DNA from: Adiantum capillus-veneris
Lineage: Eukaryota > Streptophyta > Polypodiopsida > Polypodiales > Pteridaceae
Length of the DNA: 64,000 nucleotides
Direction of reading: 5' to 3'
NCBI GenBank assembly: GCA_014529385.2
Contig: CM043942.1
Span: 26,228,469-26,292,468, forward strand
The position numbers were made by a program, and so were the translations under genes. The notes beneath the pieces are model-generated. The model saw only the letters and a program-made list of their open reading frames with translations, did not search any database and had not been told where the DNA came from. Positions 34,326-44,791 of the stretch are shown here, piece after piece. Every line of letters starts with the position of its first letter. The stretch's first letter is position 1.

Positions 34326-34552
34326 TGTTACCATATACATGTGGTAGTGATGTGTGTGAACACATTAGGACCGCCGGGATATTTTTTCCCTCTTTAGGAG
34401 GTTTTTTCCCCCGTGCATTGTATATACGCCCATCACTCTAGGGCTATCTATCTTTTCATTACACACTAAGTAACACACTCTCTATTGTGTGCCTTGAACT
34501 TCCTTCGTCTTCTCCAAGCTGTTTGCGTTTCTCTGCAATTCTAATTCAAACA
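34326..34552 (+). repeat. 5' LTR of Copia 1
   Basis: 227 bp, TGTTACC..AAACA. Compared with the 3' LTR it lacks an internal duplication of about 160 bp. A TATATACG element in the middle and ACACTCTCTATTGTGTG near the end are shared. Confidence 0.9.
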
Positions 34553-34554
34553 AT

Positions 34555-34566
34555 TGGTATCAGAGC
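34555..34566 (+). promoter_or_regulatory. tRNA-Met primer binding site of Copia 1
   Basis: TGGTATCAGAGC, complementary to the 3' end of initiator tRNA-Met, two bases after the LTR. This is the standard Copia primer site in plants. Confidence 0.9.
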
Positions 34567-34778
34567 CGTCGACAAATATTTCGAGAATGCTCGCAGAGCT
34601 TAATCTGCTCAAATTTCTGATTCGGGCTCATTTCGGCCTCCGTTTCCACTACAAGCAGGTCTGCACATGCAATTTCGTCATTTGTGTAGAATTTCTGTCA
34701 GTGCCCTATTTTGCATAATAGGTGCCTTACACTCTTTTACGGTTTGTGCTATATAGCACGTGTTGTTCCCGCTCCGTT

Positions 34779-34932
34779 TCTCCTATTTTCGGGCAGTTTT
34801 CACATCAGGTGCAATATTTACCATGGCTGACAACAACACATATGTCTTCAAGATGTCTCCTATTTTTGGGTAGTTTTCACATCAGGTGCAACATTTACCA
34901 TGGTTGACAGCAACACAGATGTCTTCAAGATG
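34779..34932 (+). repeat. 77-bp tandem duplication at the gag start of Copia 1
   Basis: The units 34779-34855 and 34856-34932 each contain TTTTCACATCAGGTGCAA and an ATGG(C/T)TGACA start region. This doubles the leader and the first gag codons. The first copy runs into a stop; the second leads into the open gag frame. Confidence 0.85.
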
Positions 34933-35196
34933 TTTGCTGCTGAGGACAGGTTGGATGGGGACAATTACCCTATGTGGGCTTATATGATGCAACACGTTCT
35001 CGTGTCAAAGGACGTCTGGAATATTGTGCAGGGCATTGATATACGTCTTAGTTCTGAGGATGTAGGCGATGTTGAGGATGTTGCAGGTCTTGTTGCAAGG
35101 ATTGCTGCTATTAGGGTTGTTTTGCCTACGGCAGAACAAGCTCGTTGGGATGTAAAGGATGCGTAGGCTCATGCATTGATTGCGTTGTCTGTGAAG
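34900..35196 (+). pseudogene. Copia 1 gag, N-terminal part
   Basis: Starts MVDSNTDVFKMFAAEDRL, followed by NYPMWAYMMQHVL (DUF4219/UBN2-type Copia gag opening). Codon TAG at 35164-35166 breaks it, and it ends at the 5-bp duplication of Copia 2. The rest of gag continues after 40401. The family forms the element's virus-like particle in the cytoplasm. Confidence 0.8.
35192..35196. repeat. Target-site duplication of Copia 2, left
   Basis: TGAAG, repeated exactly at 40397-40401. Confidence 0.9.
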
Positions 35197-35517
35197 TGTA
35201 AAGAAAGAGAATGCAAGAGAGCTACACAAGACAAGCACAAAGCACACAGAGATGGAAAGCTTCTTCTTCTTCTTACAGAAAAGAGAGTACAAAATGACTT
35301 AGTGCTAAAACTGAAAAGTAGCACATATGTACATGCGGTCACTAAGTGTGAACTCGCTAGAAGCGTACTAGGCTGGCACTATAAGTGTAGTCCAGCTGTA
35401 GAATCACTGGCAGAGATCCTCCGTGTCGGTCACCTAACGCGCCAGTGAGTAAATGTCGTAAGCGGCCAAGACCCGTAGTGGATGCCAGCTCAAGATGTAG
35501 AGCTCGACATCTCAACA
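35197..35517 (-). repeat. 3' LTR of Copia 2
   Basis: On the - strand TGTTGAGATGTCGAGC at its start and CTTTACA at its end. Preceded on that strand by the purine tract GAGGGGGAG (35518-35527). Confidence 0.92.
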
Positions 35518-35945
35518 CTCCCCCTCGAGCTCTGCATGTCGCAGAGTCCAAGCATAGCCGGAAACGTCGAAGCTTCTAAGCTCCGAGGGCCTTGGTAAAG
35601 ATATACGCAATCTGCTCCTCTGTGCTGACGTAGAACAAGTCGATGTTGCCCGCCAATACTTGCTCTCGAACGTAGTGGTAATGGACTCTATGTGCTTGGT
35701 CCTGGCATGGAACACTGGGTTCCTAGCCAACTGCATGCTGCTGAGGTTGTCACAATGGATGAAAATCTGCTGGTCCACCTGCACTCCCAAGTCCTCAAGT
35801 AATGTGTGTAGCCAAGCTACCTCGCACGCTGCAACTGCTGCACCTCTGTACTCGGCCTCTGTGCTCGATAAAGCAACCGTAGGCTGCTTTTTGCTGCTCC
35901 AAGTAATAGCAGCACTCCCAAAAGAGAACAGGAAGCCACATTTGG
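35512..35945 (-). pseudogene. Copia 2 RNase H, C-terminal part
   Basis: Reads CGFLFSFGSAAITWSSKKQPTVALSSTEAEYRG, then WLHTLLEDLGV, IHCDNLSSMQLARNPVFHARTKHIE (given here in parts of the family pattern). Catalytic RNase H residues E in STEAEY and D in HCDN are visible. A frameshift follows; the next frame continues YVRERVLAGNIDLFYVSTEE. The first part of RNase H is in the inverted segment. Confidence 0.8.
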
Positions 35946-36100
35946 ATGGAGTACGACGCACACTTCGGTATGCGCAAGGGACTCTTGACTACGCATTATT
36001 CTATGCAGCAGATGCGCCATTAGCATTGTATGGGTATACAAATGCAGATTGGGCAGGTAGCATTGTTGATAGGAGATCTACGCTCGGAAGCTGCATGAAT
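35945..36100 (+). pseudogene. Inverted piece of the Copia 2 RNase H region
   Basis: On the + strand, opposite to the rest of the element, this reads RRTLRYAQGTLDYALFY and YGYTNADWAGSIVDRRSTLG. These are the motifs that should lie between the RT end (SQFMQ) and GFLFSFGS. The DADWAG-type motif carries a catalytic RNase H Asp. GGAAGC-containing short repeats lie at both edges (near 35931 and 36087). The breakpoints are accurate to about 10 bp. Confidence 0.75.
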
Positions 36101-37302
36101 TGACTCTCCAAGCCTACTGTGTAGCTCAAGTTTGGCCTCGTGATAGTCAAGTAGATTAGACTACCCACAATCTTCCTGTACATATTGACATCCTCAACAA
36201 CATCACCCTTCTCTGCACTCAGCTTTGCATTCACATCCAAGGGAATAGAAATTGGCTTACAATCAGCCATACCATACTTTGACAACATGTCCAAAGCATA
36301 TTGTCTCTGTGACAGCCATACACCCTCTGGAGCTCTGATCACCTCAATGCCAAGAAAGTAGCGCAACTCGCCCAAATCTTTCATTTCAAACTCATGTTTG
36401 AGAAGACCCTTCACATGGTCAATCTCCATAGCATTGTCACCCACAATAATAAGGTCATCTACATATATGGTAATGAACACAATCCCCACATCACTCTCAT
36501 GTACATAGAGTGAATGATCAGGATGAGCTCTCCTAAACCCAATACTAACAAGATACTTGGCAATCCTGTCATACCATGCTCTAGAGCCCTGCTTCAAACC
36601 ATACAAAGCTTTGAGAAGTCTGCATACATAATCTGGGTAACCTAGATCGACATAACCAGGTGGCTGATCCATATACACTTCCTCTTGCAACTCACCATTC
36701 AAGAAGGCATTCTTTACATCCATTTGATGCATAATCCATTCTCTAGATGCAGCCACTGCTATGACAACTCTCACAGTCGTCATCTTTGCCACTGGAGCAA
36801 AGGTCTCCTCATAGTCTATGCCATACGTCTGTGCATAACCCTTTGCGACCAGCCTTGCCTTGTGACGCTCAATGTTACCATCAGCCTTATGCTTGGTTTT
36901 ATACACCCATTTACAGCCAATAGCTTTCTTTCCACTTGGCAATGGCACCAACTCCCATGTGTCGTTTGCTTCCAATGCAGCCATCTCTTCATTCATTGCA
37001 TCATCCCAATGCACATTTCCAACTACATCCTCAAAACATGTGGGCTCCACATCCGGTATCACCTTAGCCATGTAGGCTTCGTGATGTGCTAGATACCCAT
37101 CATAAGTCAATTTCTGAACTGGATTTCTGACTCTGTTAGATCTGCGCGGTCCTGGGTCACTCCTTTGCCCTCTAGAATCTTCTTGTAATTTCCTTACACC
37201 AAGTGTCCTGACAGCCGGAATTCCAAATTCCTCATCAAGACTTTGTTCAGAACCATCTGAATCCATGTCTACATGTGAAAAACCTGATGATGCATCAGCC
37301 AT
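36101..37302 (-). pseudogene. Copia 2 reverse transcriptase
   Basis: Long open stretch with AMNEEMAALEANDTWELVPL, IGCKWVYKTKHKADG, RHKARLVAKGYAQ, QMDVKNAFLNGELQEEVYM, KALYGLKQGSRAWYDRI and the catalytic YVDDLIIVG. It ends at ITRPNLSYTVG..SQFMQ, where the inverted segment begins. The RT copies element RNA to DNA. This domain itself looks undamaged. Confidence 0.9.
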
Positions 37303-37335
37303 AAAGGGAGGTTCATCAACCTTTTCCTTTCCTTT

Positions 37336-38567
37336 TCATGATACATTCCCTGTACCTGCTGGTGGAGTAACCTGCGTACGTAGTCTACCATTCCATGGCT
37401 TCTCAATAGAGCCACGAGAAGAGGACTCTTGTGGTCCACTCAAAACCCGTGACTGTGGTCTCACATTTTGTACAACCACATCATCTTTTACATCAGCCCC
37501 AATAGTACCATGTGCATTACTGTACCGGCTGCTCATCTCATCAAAGACTACATCTCTGCTCACTCGTAATTCTTGTGTAGTAGGATTGTAGCACCTGTAC
37601 CCCTTTTGTTCAAAGGAATATCCCACAAGAATACATTTCTCTGCTTTAGGATCCAATTTCCTACGCAACTCATCTGGTACATGCACGTAAGCTATGCAAC
37701 CAAACACTTTCAAGTGTGCCAAATCGGGCTTTGTACCTGTAAATTTTTCCTCGGGTGTTACATCATGCACCGCAGCTGTAGGTGTCCTGTTCATAATGTA
37801 CACAGCTGTATTTACAGCTTCAGCCCAGAAATGATGAGGCATGTTCTTCTCATTCATCAATGCACGTGCAACTTCTGCAATGTGCCTGTTTTTCCTTTCT
37901 GCGACCCCATTCTGCTATGAGTATATCTGCATGTAAACTGCCTGCGTATACCATGCATTCGCAGAAAATATGAAAAATCATTGGAGAAGTACTCTCCCCC
38001 TCCATCTGACCTCAATGTCTTGATTTGCATATCTGTCTCCTTCTCAATCATGACTTTGAAGTCCTGAAAGTGACCAAACACTTCACTTTTGTTACGCATG
38101 AAGTAGACCCATACTTTCCTTGTATGGTCATCAATGAAAGAGACATAATACCTGCAACCATGTGTACTTGTAGTATCGGTTGGACCCCAAACATCTGTGT
38201 GCACCACCTCAAGTGGCTTTTTACATACATTGCGCTCATGTGGAAATGAGCCCTTTGACTGTTTTCCAAACTGGCATGCTGCACACACTTTATGCATACC
38301 ATCGATCTTGAATTTGGGCAAACCTTTTATAATCTGTTTTGATTGCATGCTGCGCAATCTCTGCTCATTGACATGGCCAATGAGTTTGTGCCAAATGTCA
38401 GCATCAGCCACAACACCTGTACCCTGTGCAAATAATACAGCTTTTACCTCAGGCATGTCTACATTCAACGTAAACATTCTGCCCACACGTTTGCCCTCTG
38501 TGATCAGCTTACAGCCATTCTGGAAATCTTCTACATAACAACCATTGGGATTGAAGCGAACCTGCAA
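37336..38567 (-). pseudogene. Copia 2 integrase
   Basis: Two frames joined by a frameshift near 37860-37920. The zinc-binding part is WHKLIGHVNEQRL..CAACQFGKQ. The catalytic core has HTDVWGP, SFIDDHTRKVWVYF and LRSDGGGEYFSNDF, giving the D, D, E triad. The second frame has NKNMPHHFWAEAVNTAVYI-type sequence, FGCIAYVHVPDE and RVSRDVVFDE. Integrase inserts the DNA copy in the genome. Confidence 0.88.
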
Positions 38568-39253
38568 ACCCTGCTAACCATTTGTCCAACAGAAACAAGA
38601 TTCTTTGTAATGTTTGGGACATGAAGTACATCTGCTAAGTACTTTGATTTCCCACTCTTCGTATTTAGAGGTATGTCCCCTACATGAGCAATGGGGTGAG
38701 CTGTGCCATCTTCTGTCTGCACATAGCCTGACACATCTGGTTTGCGCATATCTCTAAACCACTCTCCACGAGACATCATGTGATTAGAGGCACCTGAATC
38801 CACATACCAAACATCATCTTGGGTGGAATTCTCTGCAGTCATTGTATTCATTACATGCTGCATAACAAACATGCGCTCGTTTTTGCTGTCATCTGCATCT
38901 CTGCTAGTAGATGCATAGTTGCCCTGTTCTCTCCTTCCACTTGCTTTTCCCTTTGGACAGTCACGTGACATGTAACCTATTTCACTACAAGTCCAACATT
39001 CTCTGCTATCTGCAGTATGTTGCTGCCTGCTTGATCCTGCACCATGACCTCTTTGACTTCCCCCTGCCTTGAGACTGGTTTCCCCTGCCACCTGTATTGT
39101 TTTGATTTGATTGACCTTCTTGAAATTGGCCCCTGCAACCCCTTGGGCCTCGACCACGACCTCTACCTCTACCTGTGTTGGAGTTAGAATAGAAGGCCTG
39201 TTCAGAATTATTTCTGCCATGAGAAGAAGATGTGTCAAGGTTCTTCTCCTCAA
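38531..39253 (-). pseudogene. Copia 2 zinc knuckle and protease
   Basis: The knuckle reads CWTCSEIGYMSRDC, with Tyr replacing the His ligand. The protease has VWYVDSGASNHM, the Copia form of the aspartic protease motif with DSGA intact, followed by YLADVLHVPNITKNLVSVGQ. A frameshift separates it from gag upstream and from integrase downstream. Confidence 0.85.
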
Positions 39254-39827
39254 GAATAAGCATAGAAATCAAATCTTGGAACACGGGGATGTCGTCTCTT
39301 GTATTCATGGAAGACCTGAAATGTACATACTCATCTCCTGGACCATCCAAGCATGCACGGACAATGTCATCGTCTTCCACTGAGACTTTAATAGATCCAA
39401 GAGCCTCAATGATACTCTTGATCTTCAAGGCATAATCATTGATTGAGAGGTTGTTCCTCTTAACCTGATTTAGCTCCGACTTTAGTTGAAGCTTCCTAGC
39501 CTTGGTGTTCACCTCGAACACTCTGCCTAAGTTTTTCCATGCAATGGTGGGGGTTTCAGCATCCTGTAGATAGCCCATCATGCCATCTGTGATGCTCATA
39601 GAAAGCCAATACATCACTTTGCTCTGGCCTTGTTGCCAGTCCCTCAAAGCTTTCCTTTGTTCTGCTGTAGCATTTGCCTCGGGAATCTCTGGTTCCTTTT
39701 CATTGTCTCCTTCTTCATAGTCCCAATAACCTTTTCCTTTTTGGAAATTTGTTATTCTGAACTTCCATGCAGGGTAGTTATTTTTCTCAAGCTTCTCAGT
39801 GATAATTTGACTGAAACCGTCAGACAT
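39006..39827 (-). pseudogene. Copia 2 gag
   Basis: 273 codons: KLEKNNYPAWKFRITNF, YWLSMSITDGMMGYL, AWKNLGRVFEVNTKARKLQL and NLSINDYALKIKSIIEALG, a UBN2-type gag. A Gly/Arg-rich tail (GRGRGRGRG) leads to the knuckle in another frame. Confidence 0.88.
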
Positions 39828-40062
39828 CTTGAAGCACTAAGACAAAATAGCTGCAATCTGCAAAAACCTACAAATGTGCTGAACCTGCTATCGTGGTACC
39901 TGTAACGCTTTCTACACTCAACGAGTGTCCACAATCAAGCGTACATACAACCACTGTACTTGTACAGTAAATCTCTGTGTACTGCACTTTGGAGACCTGT
40001 TCAGAAACTTGTACGAAGGGATTGTGATGCTCTTGCTCTCTTAGCCTCTCTTGCCTGCACCA

Positions 40063-40075
40063 GGCTCTGATACCA
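40063..40075 (-). promoter_or_regulatory. tRNA-Met primer binding site of Copia 2
   Basis: TGGTATCAGAGCC on the - strand, directly after the CTTTACA end of the LTR. Confidence 0.92.
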
Positions 40076-40396
40076 TGTAAAGAAAGAGGATGCAAGAGAG
40101 CTACACAAGACAAGCACAAAGCACAAAGAGATGGAAAGCTTCTTCTTCTTCTTACAGAAAAGAGAGTACAAAATGACTTAGTGCTAAAACTGACAGGTAG
40201 CACATATGTACATGCGGTGACTAAGTGTGAACTCGCTAGAAGCATACTAGGATGGCACTATAAGTGTAGTCCAGCTGTAGAATCACTGGCAGAGATCCTC
40301 TGTGTCGGTCACCTAACGCGCCAGTGAGTAAATGTCGTAAGTGGCCAAGACCCATAGTGGATGCCAGCTCAAGATGTAGAGCTCGACATCTCAACA
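40076..40396 (-). repeat. 5' LTR of Copia 2
   Basis: 321 bp, same length as its partner, with ten substitutions between them by hand count. Confidence 0.92.
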
Positions 40397-40401
40397 TGAA
40401 G

Positions 40402-41321
40402 CGATCATTGTTCCTCACATCCGTTCAACAAAATCTGCAACATAGGCTTGGGATATTCTAGCAGGTCTTTATGCAAGCAGCAATGAGGCTAAAATTGCTT
40501 TGCTACGTAAAGAGCTGGAGTCGAAGATTATGCGTGAGGAAGATGATATGGACAATTTTCTTGCTAGTGTCAAGGATATCAATGAGCAACTTATATCTGC
40601 AGGTGAAGTCATTTGAGAAAGTTCCCTTGTGCAGACTGTCCTTGATGCCTTACCAGATTCTTACCAGACTTTTGCTAGTACTTGCAGACTTATGACCCAA
40701 GGAAATCCAGAAGTTGTCAAGTTTGATGCATTATGCACATTGCTGTTGCAAGAGTCACTTTCTAGGAAAAACATGACTAGACAGCGTGAAATTGAACATG
40801 CTTTTATTGCTTCTCAAAGAAAGGGTGGTAACAACAATGCAGCCACTTCTTATGGTTCTGTTGTGAGTGGCAAAACTTCTGTTCCTAATGCTTCTGCTGA
40901 AAACAATTCGTCTAGAAATTTTGGTGATAGGGGCAAAAAGAAGATGCGTTGCCATTATTGTAAAGCTAATGATCACTTGAACAAGCAGTGTCCTAAGTTG
41001 AAGGCCAAAGAGGCTAAGAAGAAAGAGGGTGGTTCCACTGCAAATGGTGGTTCCACTACAAATGCAGCCATTGTTGAGTCTTCTGTGAAAGGAGACTGTG
41101 TTGCTGATGTTGATGCAGAATGGGCTTTTAGTGCAGAGTGCACTTACAATCCTGCTGTCCATGATGCATGCTTGTCAGTTGCTACAGATTTACATGTGTG
41201 GTATTTCGATAGTGGTGCTACAAAGCACATTACCTCACATTGTGAATTGTTCACCTCTCTCGAGTTTGTCCCTCATGGGAACTTAGTCACTTGTGCCAAC
41301 AATGCCTCTTATCCGGTTTAG
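40402..41321 (+). pseudogene. Copia 1 gag C-terminal part, zinc knuckle and protease
   Basis: Continues the gag interrupted by Copia 2: AWDILAGLYASSNEAKIALL, an in-frame TGA at about 40615, then LVQTVLDALPDSYQTFAS. The knuckle CHYCKANDHLNKQC is intact (CX2CX4HX4C). The protease motif is VWYFDSGATKHIT. An in-frame TAG at about 41319 ends the stretch. Confidence 0.85.
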
Positions 41322-42631
41322 GGAGTTGGAAAGATTGTGCTTATTGCTGCTAATGGTAGTTCTTTTACACTTGTTGATGCACTTTATGTACCTGGGATCA
41401 AGAAGAATCTTTTGTCTGTATCTGCACTTGCTAGACTTGGACTTGTAGTCAAATTTATGGATGACATATGTACAGTTCATGATCTCAGCTTTGGTGATAA
41501 AATCGTTGCATCTGGGCTTTTGTGCTGTGGGCTGTATAAGCTCACTTTGTATGACAAGTGTGGATAAAATTTTGCAAATGCAGTTGCAGATTCAAGGGCT
41601 ATTTCAGATGCAAAACTTTGGCATGCACGTTTTGGTCATCTGAATTTTGCCAGTTCGCTACGTTTGTAGAAATTTGATATGGTTTCTTCTTTGCCGCCTC
41701 TTGAAGCACCTGTCAAACATGTTTGTGAAGGCTGTATTTTGGGTAAGATGCAGCGTTCTAAGTTTCCAAAGGATGGTTCACTTCGGGCCACATGCACGTT
41801 GCAGCTTGTGCATAGTGATGTTTGTGGACCCATGCAAACTCCGTCCTTGGGCAATTACCTTTACTTCGTGACTTTCATTGATGATTACTCCAGGCATGCA
41901 TGGGTATTTCCTCTTAAAGCGAAGTCCGAAGTTTTATGTGCTTCAAACAATTTCTAGCTATGGCTGAAAATGTCTCGAAATGTACTATGGGCACCCTCCG
42001 TTCCGATCGATTGAGGGAGTATATGTCTCATGAATTCAATGCATTTCTGGCTAGTCGTGAGATAAAACATCAATGTACAGTGCCTTATACACCTCAGCAA
42101 AATGGTGTTGCTGAGAGGGAAAACAGGTCACTTACGGAAATGGCACGATGTATGGTCAAAAGTCAAGCTTTGCTGTATTCTTTTTGGCTTGAGGCCATCA
42201 TGTGTGACACTTATGTACTAAACATGTGTCCTACGAAAGCTTTGCAGTCTATTACTCCATACAAAGCATGGCATGATAGAAAGCCTTCTATTGAGCACAT
42301 GCGTGTTTTTGGCTGTTTGGCATATGCTTTGGTGTCACAAACACAACACAAAAAATCGGATGATAAGGTTGTCGAATGTATTTTTGTTGGTTATAGTGCT
42401 GAAGGCAAAGGTTACAGGTTGTATCATCCGCAAACAAAACGTATTCTGGTTTCACGGGATGTAGTGTTTATGGAAGATTCTGTTCAGTCCTTGCTGTCAT
42501 GTACTAGAGACAATAATGTAAGCTCACAGGATATTTATGAAACTTTGTTGCCTCTTTTCAGTGGTGGAAATACGAATGTAAGTTCCAATGAGACAAATGT
42601 ACAACCTATGGGGGTTTCTGAAATGTTATAG
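41322..42631 (+). pseudogene. Copia 1 integrase region
   Basis: ALYVPGIKKNLLSVSALARLG, then LWHARFGHLNF..CEGCILGK (zinc-binding) and the core with VHSDVCGP, TFIDDYSRHAWVFPL and LRSDRLREYMSHEF. The last normally reads RSDRGGEY; the catalytic Glu is still there but two Gly are replaced. PYTPQQNGVAERENRSL and VFGCLAYALV follow. Three stops and a frameshift (near 41940) disrupt it. Confidence 0.85.
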
Positions 42632-43747
42632 ATCAGCCTATTACTGATGCAGATGTACATGATGTACTTGATGAGGAAAGGGCTGAAAATGAGCAGGCTA
42701 GAGGTATTCCAAAATGGCTGGTGCACACTTTGCGTGACAGTAAATTGGATGCACCTTTGTCTAGTCGTACTCGTTCACGCTCTCGCCATGCATCTTATGC
42801 ATCAGATTGTTATGCTTTGGCTGTGTCTAGCTTACATGATGTTGAGGAACCTTTGTCTTTTGATGAAGCACATAATTCAAAAAATTGGATGGTGCCATGC
42901 AATCAGAATATGATGCACTTATAGAAAATGACACATGGACTTTATGTGATTTTCCTCCTGTCAGAAAGGCCATTGGTACGAAGTGGGTTTACAAGTTGAA
43001 ACGCAAGCTGGATGGTGAGATCAATCGCCATCAGGCTCGACTTGTTGCAAAGGGTTATGCACAGTAAAAAGGCATAGATTATGAAGAGACCTTTGCTCCC
43101 ACTTGTCGTATGACTACTGTGAATTTTCTATGTGCATTGGCAGCTCATTTTGGTTGGGATGTACATCAATCAGACATTGTTACTGCTTTCTTGAATGGTG
43201 ACATATTTGAGGAACTTTATGTAACGCAGCCTTGCGGTTTGTCAAGAAAAGACAAGAGGACAAAGTGTGCAAATATAACAAGGCTTTGTATGGGTTGAAG
43301 CAGTCTCCTCGTGCTTGGTATGAGAAAGTTGACACTCATTTGGTCAAACAAGGCTTTCGCAAGAGTCCAATAGAAAGCACATTGTATGTAAAGCGTGAGG
43401 GTGATGTACTTCTCATTGTGGTTCTTTATGTAGATGATTTGCTGATCAGTGGACGAAATGAGAGACATATAGCTGAATTTAAGGCTGATTTGAATGCTAC
43501 TTTCAAGATGAAAGATTTGGGGTTGTTGCATCATTACTTGGGCATACAGTTTAAGCAGTGTGATGGTGGTATTGCCTTGTGTCAGAAAAGTTACATAGAG
43601 ACATTGCTATGTAAGTTTGGACTTGAGGATTGCAAACCTATTGCCACTCCCATGGAAACAGGTTTGAAGTTGAGTCTACATGATGCTGCCGATCCTGCTG
43701 ATGTCACTCTTTACCAAACTGTTGTTGGTTGCCTCATTTATGCATAG
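42632..43747 (+). pseudogene. Copia 1 reverse transcriptase
   Basis: NDTWTLCDFPPVRKAIG, KWVYKLKRKLDGEINRHQ, ARLVAKGYAQ-stop-KGIDYEETFAP, HQSDIVTAFLNGD, a frameshift near 43230, then KALYGLKQSPRAWYEKV and the catalytic YVDDLLISG. It ends near GCLIYA, where the usual link to RNase H is partly deleted. Confidence 0.88.
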
Positions 43748-44327
43748 CCCAGGGTATAAGCATTGGCAGGCTGTCAAGAGGATTTTTCGCTACCTTAGTG
43801 GCACTTTACATCTTGACTTTTTAAATCCCAAGGGGGGATCATTGTTGCCAGATTTACATGCTTTTTCGAACTCAGATTGGGCTGGTTGTTTTGACACACG
43901 AGTGTCCACAAGTGGTTTTGGTTTCATGCTTGGCGGTTCATGTATATTATGGTTGAGCAAGAAGCAACCTACTGTGGCCACTTTGAGTTGTGAGACTTAG
44001 TACAGGGCAGTCTTCACAACTACGGTTGAGTGTGTATGGCTCAAATGCCTTATGGCTGCTTTGGGTGTTGGACAAGACACTACCAACACTATCTACACTG
44101 ACAGTCAGAGCGCATTGGCAGTTGCGAGGAACCCAGGTTTTCATGCTCGCACAAAGCACATTGAGGTGCATTACCACTATGTCAGGGAGAGGCTCTCAGC
44201 AGGAGAGATCAGCTTGGCTTATGTGCCAACACAGGACAACCTTGCAGATCTTTTCAAAAAGTCATTGTCTCGTGAGAAGCTCGAAGCTTTCCGCAAAACT
44301 TTGGGCTTACTCCCCTTTGTGGACTGA
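43748..44327 (+). pseudogene. Copia 1 RNase H
   Basis: AVKRIFRYLSGTLHLDFL, SNSDWAGCFDTRVSTSGFGF, LSKKQPTVATLSCET-stop, YTDSQSALAVARNPGFHART and YVPTQDNLADLFKKSL, ending with a natural-looking TGA. The upstream edge lacks the usual TRPDI..V stretch. Confidence 0.87.
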
Positions 44328-44389
44328 TCATGTCCTTAGGACATGGCACTTCCCTTTACTCATGTGCCAGCTCTCGTTCACCGCATCAC

Positions 44390-44402
44390 TCCAGAGGGGA
44401 TT
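44390..44402 (+). promoter_or_regulatory. Polypurine tract of Copia 1
   Basis: CCAGAGGGGATT directly precedes the 3' LTR start TGTTACC. Confidence 0.6.
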
Positions 44403-44791
44403 TGTTACCATATACATGTGGTAGTGATGTGTGTGAACACGTTAGAACCGCTGGGGATTTTTTTTCCTCTTTTGAAGGTTTTTCCCCCGTGCATTGTATA
44501 TACGCCCATCACTCTAGGGCTATCTATCTTTCCATTACACACTAAGTAACACACTCTCTATTGTGTACCTTGAGCTTTCTTCGTCTTCTCCAAGCTGTGT
44601 GCGTTAGGACTGCTGGGGCTTTTTTTTCCTCTTTCGGAGGTTTTTTCCCCCGTGCATTGTATATATGCCCATCACTCCAGGGCTATCTATCTTTCGATTA
44701 CACACTAAGTAACACACTCTCTATTGTGTACCTTGAGCTTTCTTCGTCTTCTCCAAGCCGTGTGCGTTTCTCTGCAACCCTAATTCCAACA
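44403..44791 (+). repeat. 3' LTR of Copia 1 with internal duplication
   Basis: 389 bp. The block from about GTTAG(A/G)ACCGCTGGGG to CCAAGC(T/C)GTGTGCG occurs twice in tandem (roughly 44444-44606 and 44605-44767). The 5' LTR has it once. It ends TTCCAACA before the AACTA duplication. Confidence 0.88.

Larger units (their letters stand above)
35197..40396 (-). mobile_element. Copia element 2 (nested in Copia 1)
   Basis: A complete 5.2-kb Copia element in reverse orientation. Both LTRs are 321 bp and differ at ten positions by hand count (about 97% identical). It has a tRNA-Met primer site, all Copia domains and TGAAG target duplications. Frameshifts separate gag, protease, integrase and RT, and a short part of the RNase H region is inverted. 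It is the youngest insertion in this nest. Confidence 0.93.
34326..44791 (+). mobile_element. Copia element 1 (inserted in CACTA transposase)
   Basis: LTRs starting TGTTACCATATACATG and ending in A-A/C-A-C-A-type CA termini, a tRNA-Met primer site, a gag-pol polyprotein in Copia order (gag, protease, integrase, RT, RNase H), a polypurine stretch and a 3' LTR, flanked by AACTA duplications. About half of its length is Copia element 2, inserted in gag. Numerous stops and frameshifts make it inactive. Confidence 0.92.

Noticed and set aside
35660-36103. A + strand gene of 147 codons
   Set aside because: Only its last third resembles a protein (Copia RNase H); that part is an inverted piece of Copia 2 and the rest is antisense to RNase H.
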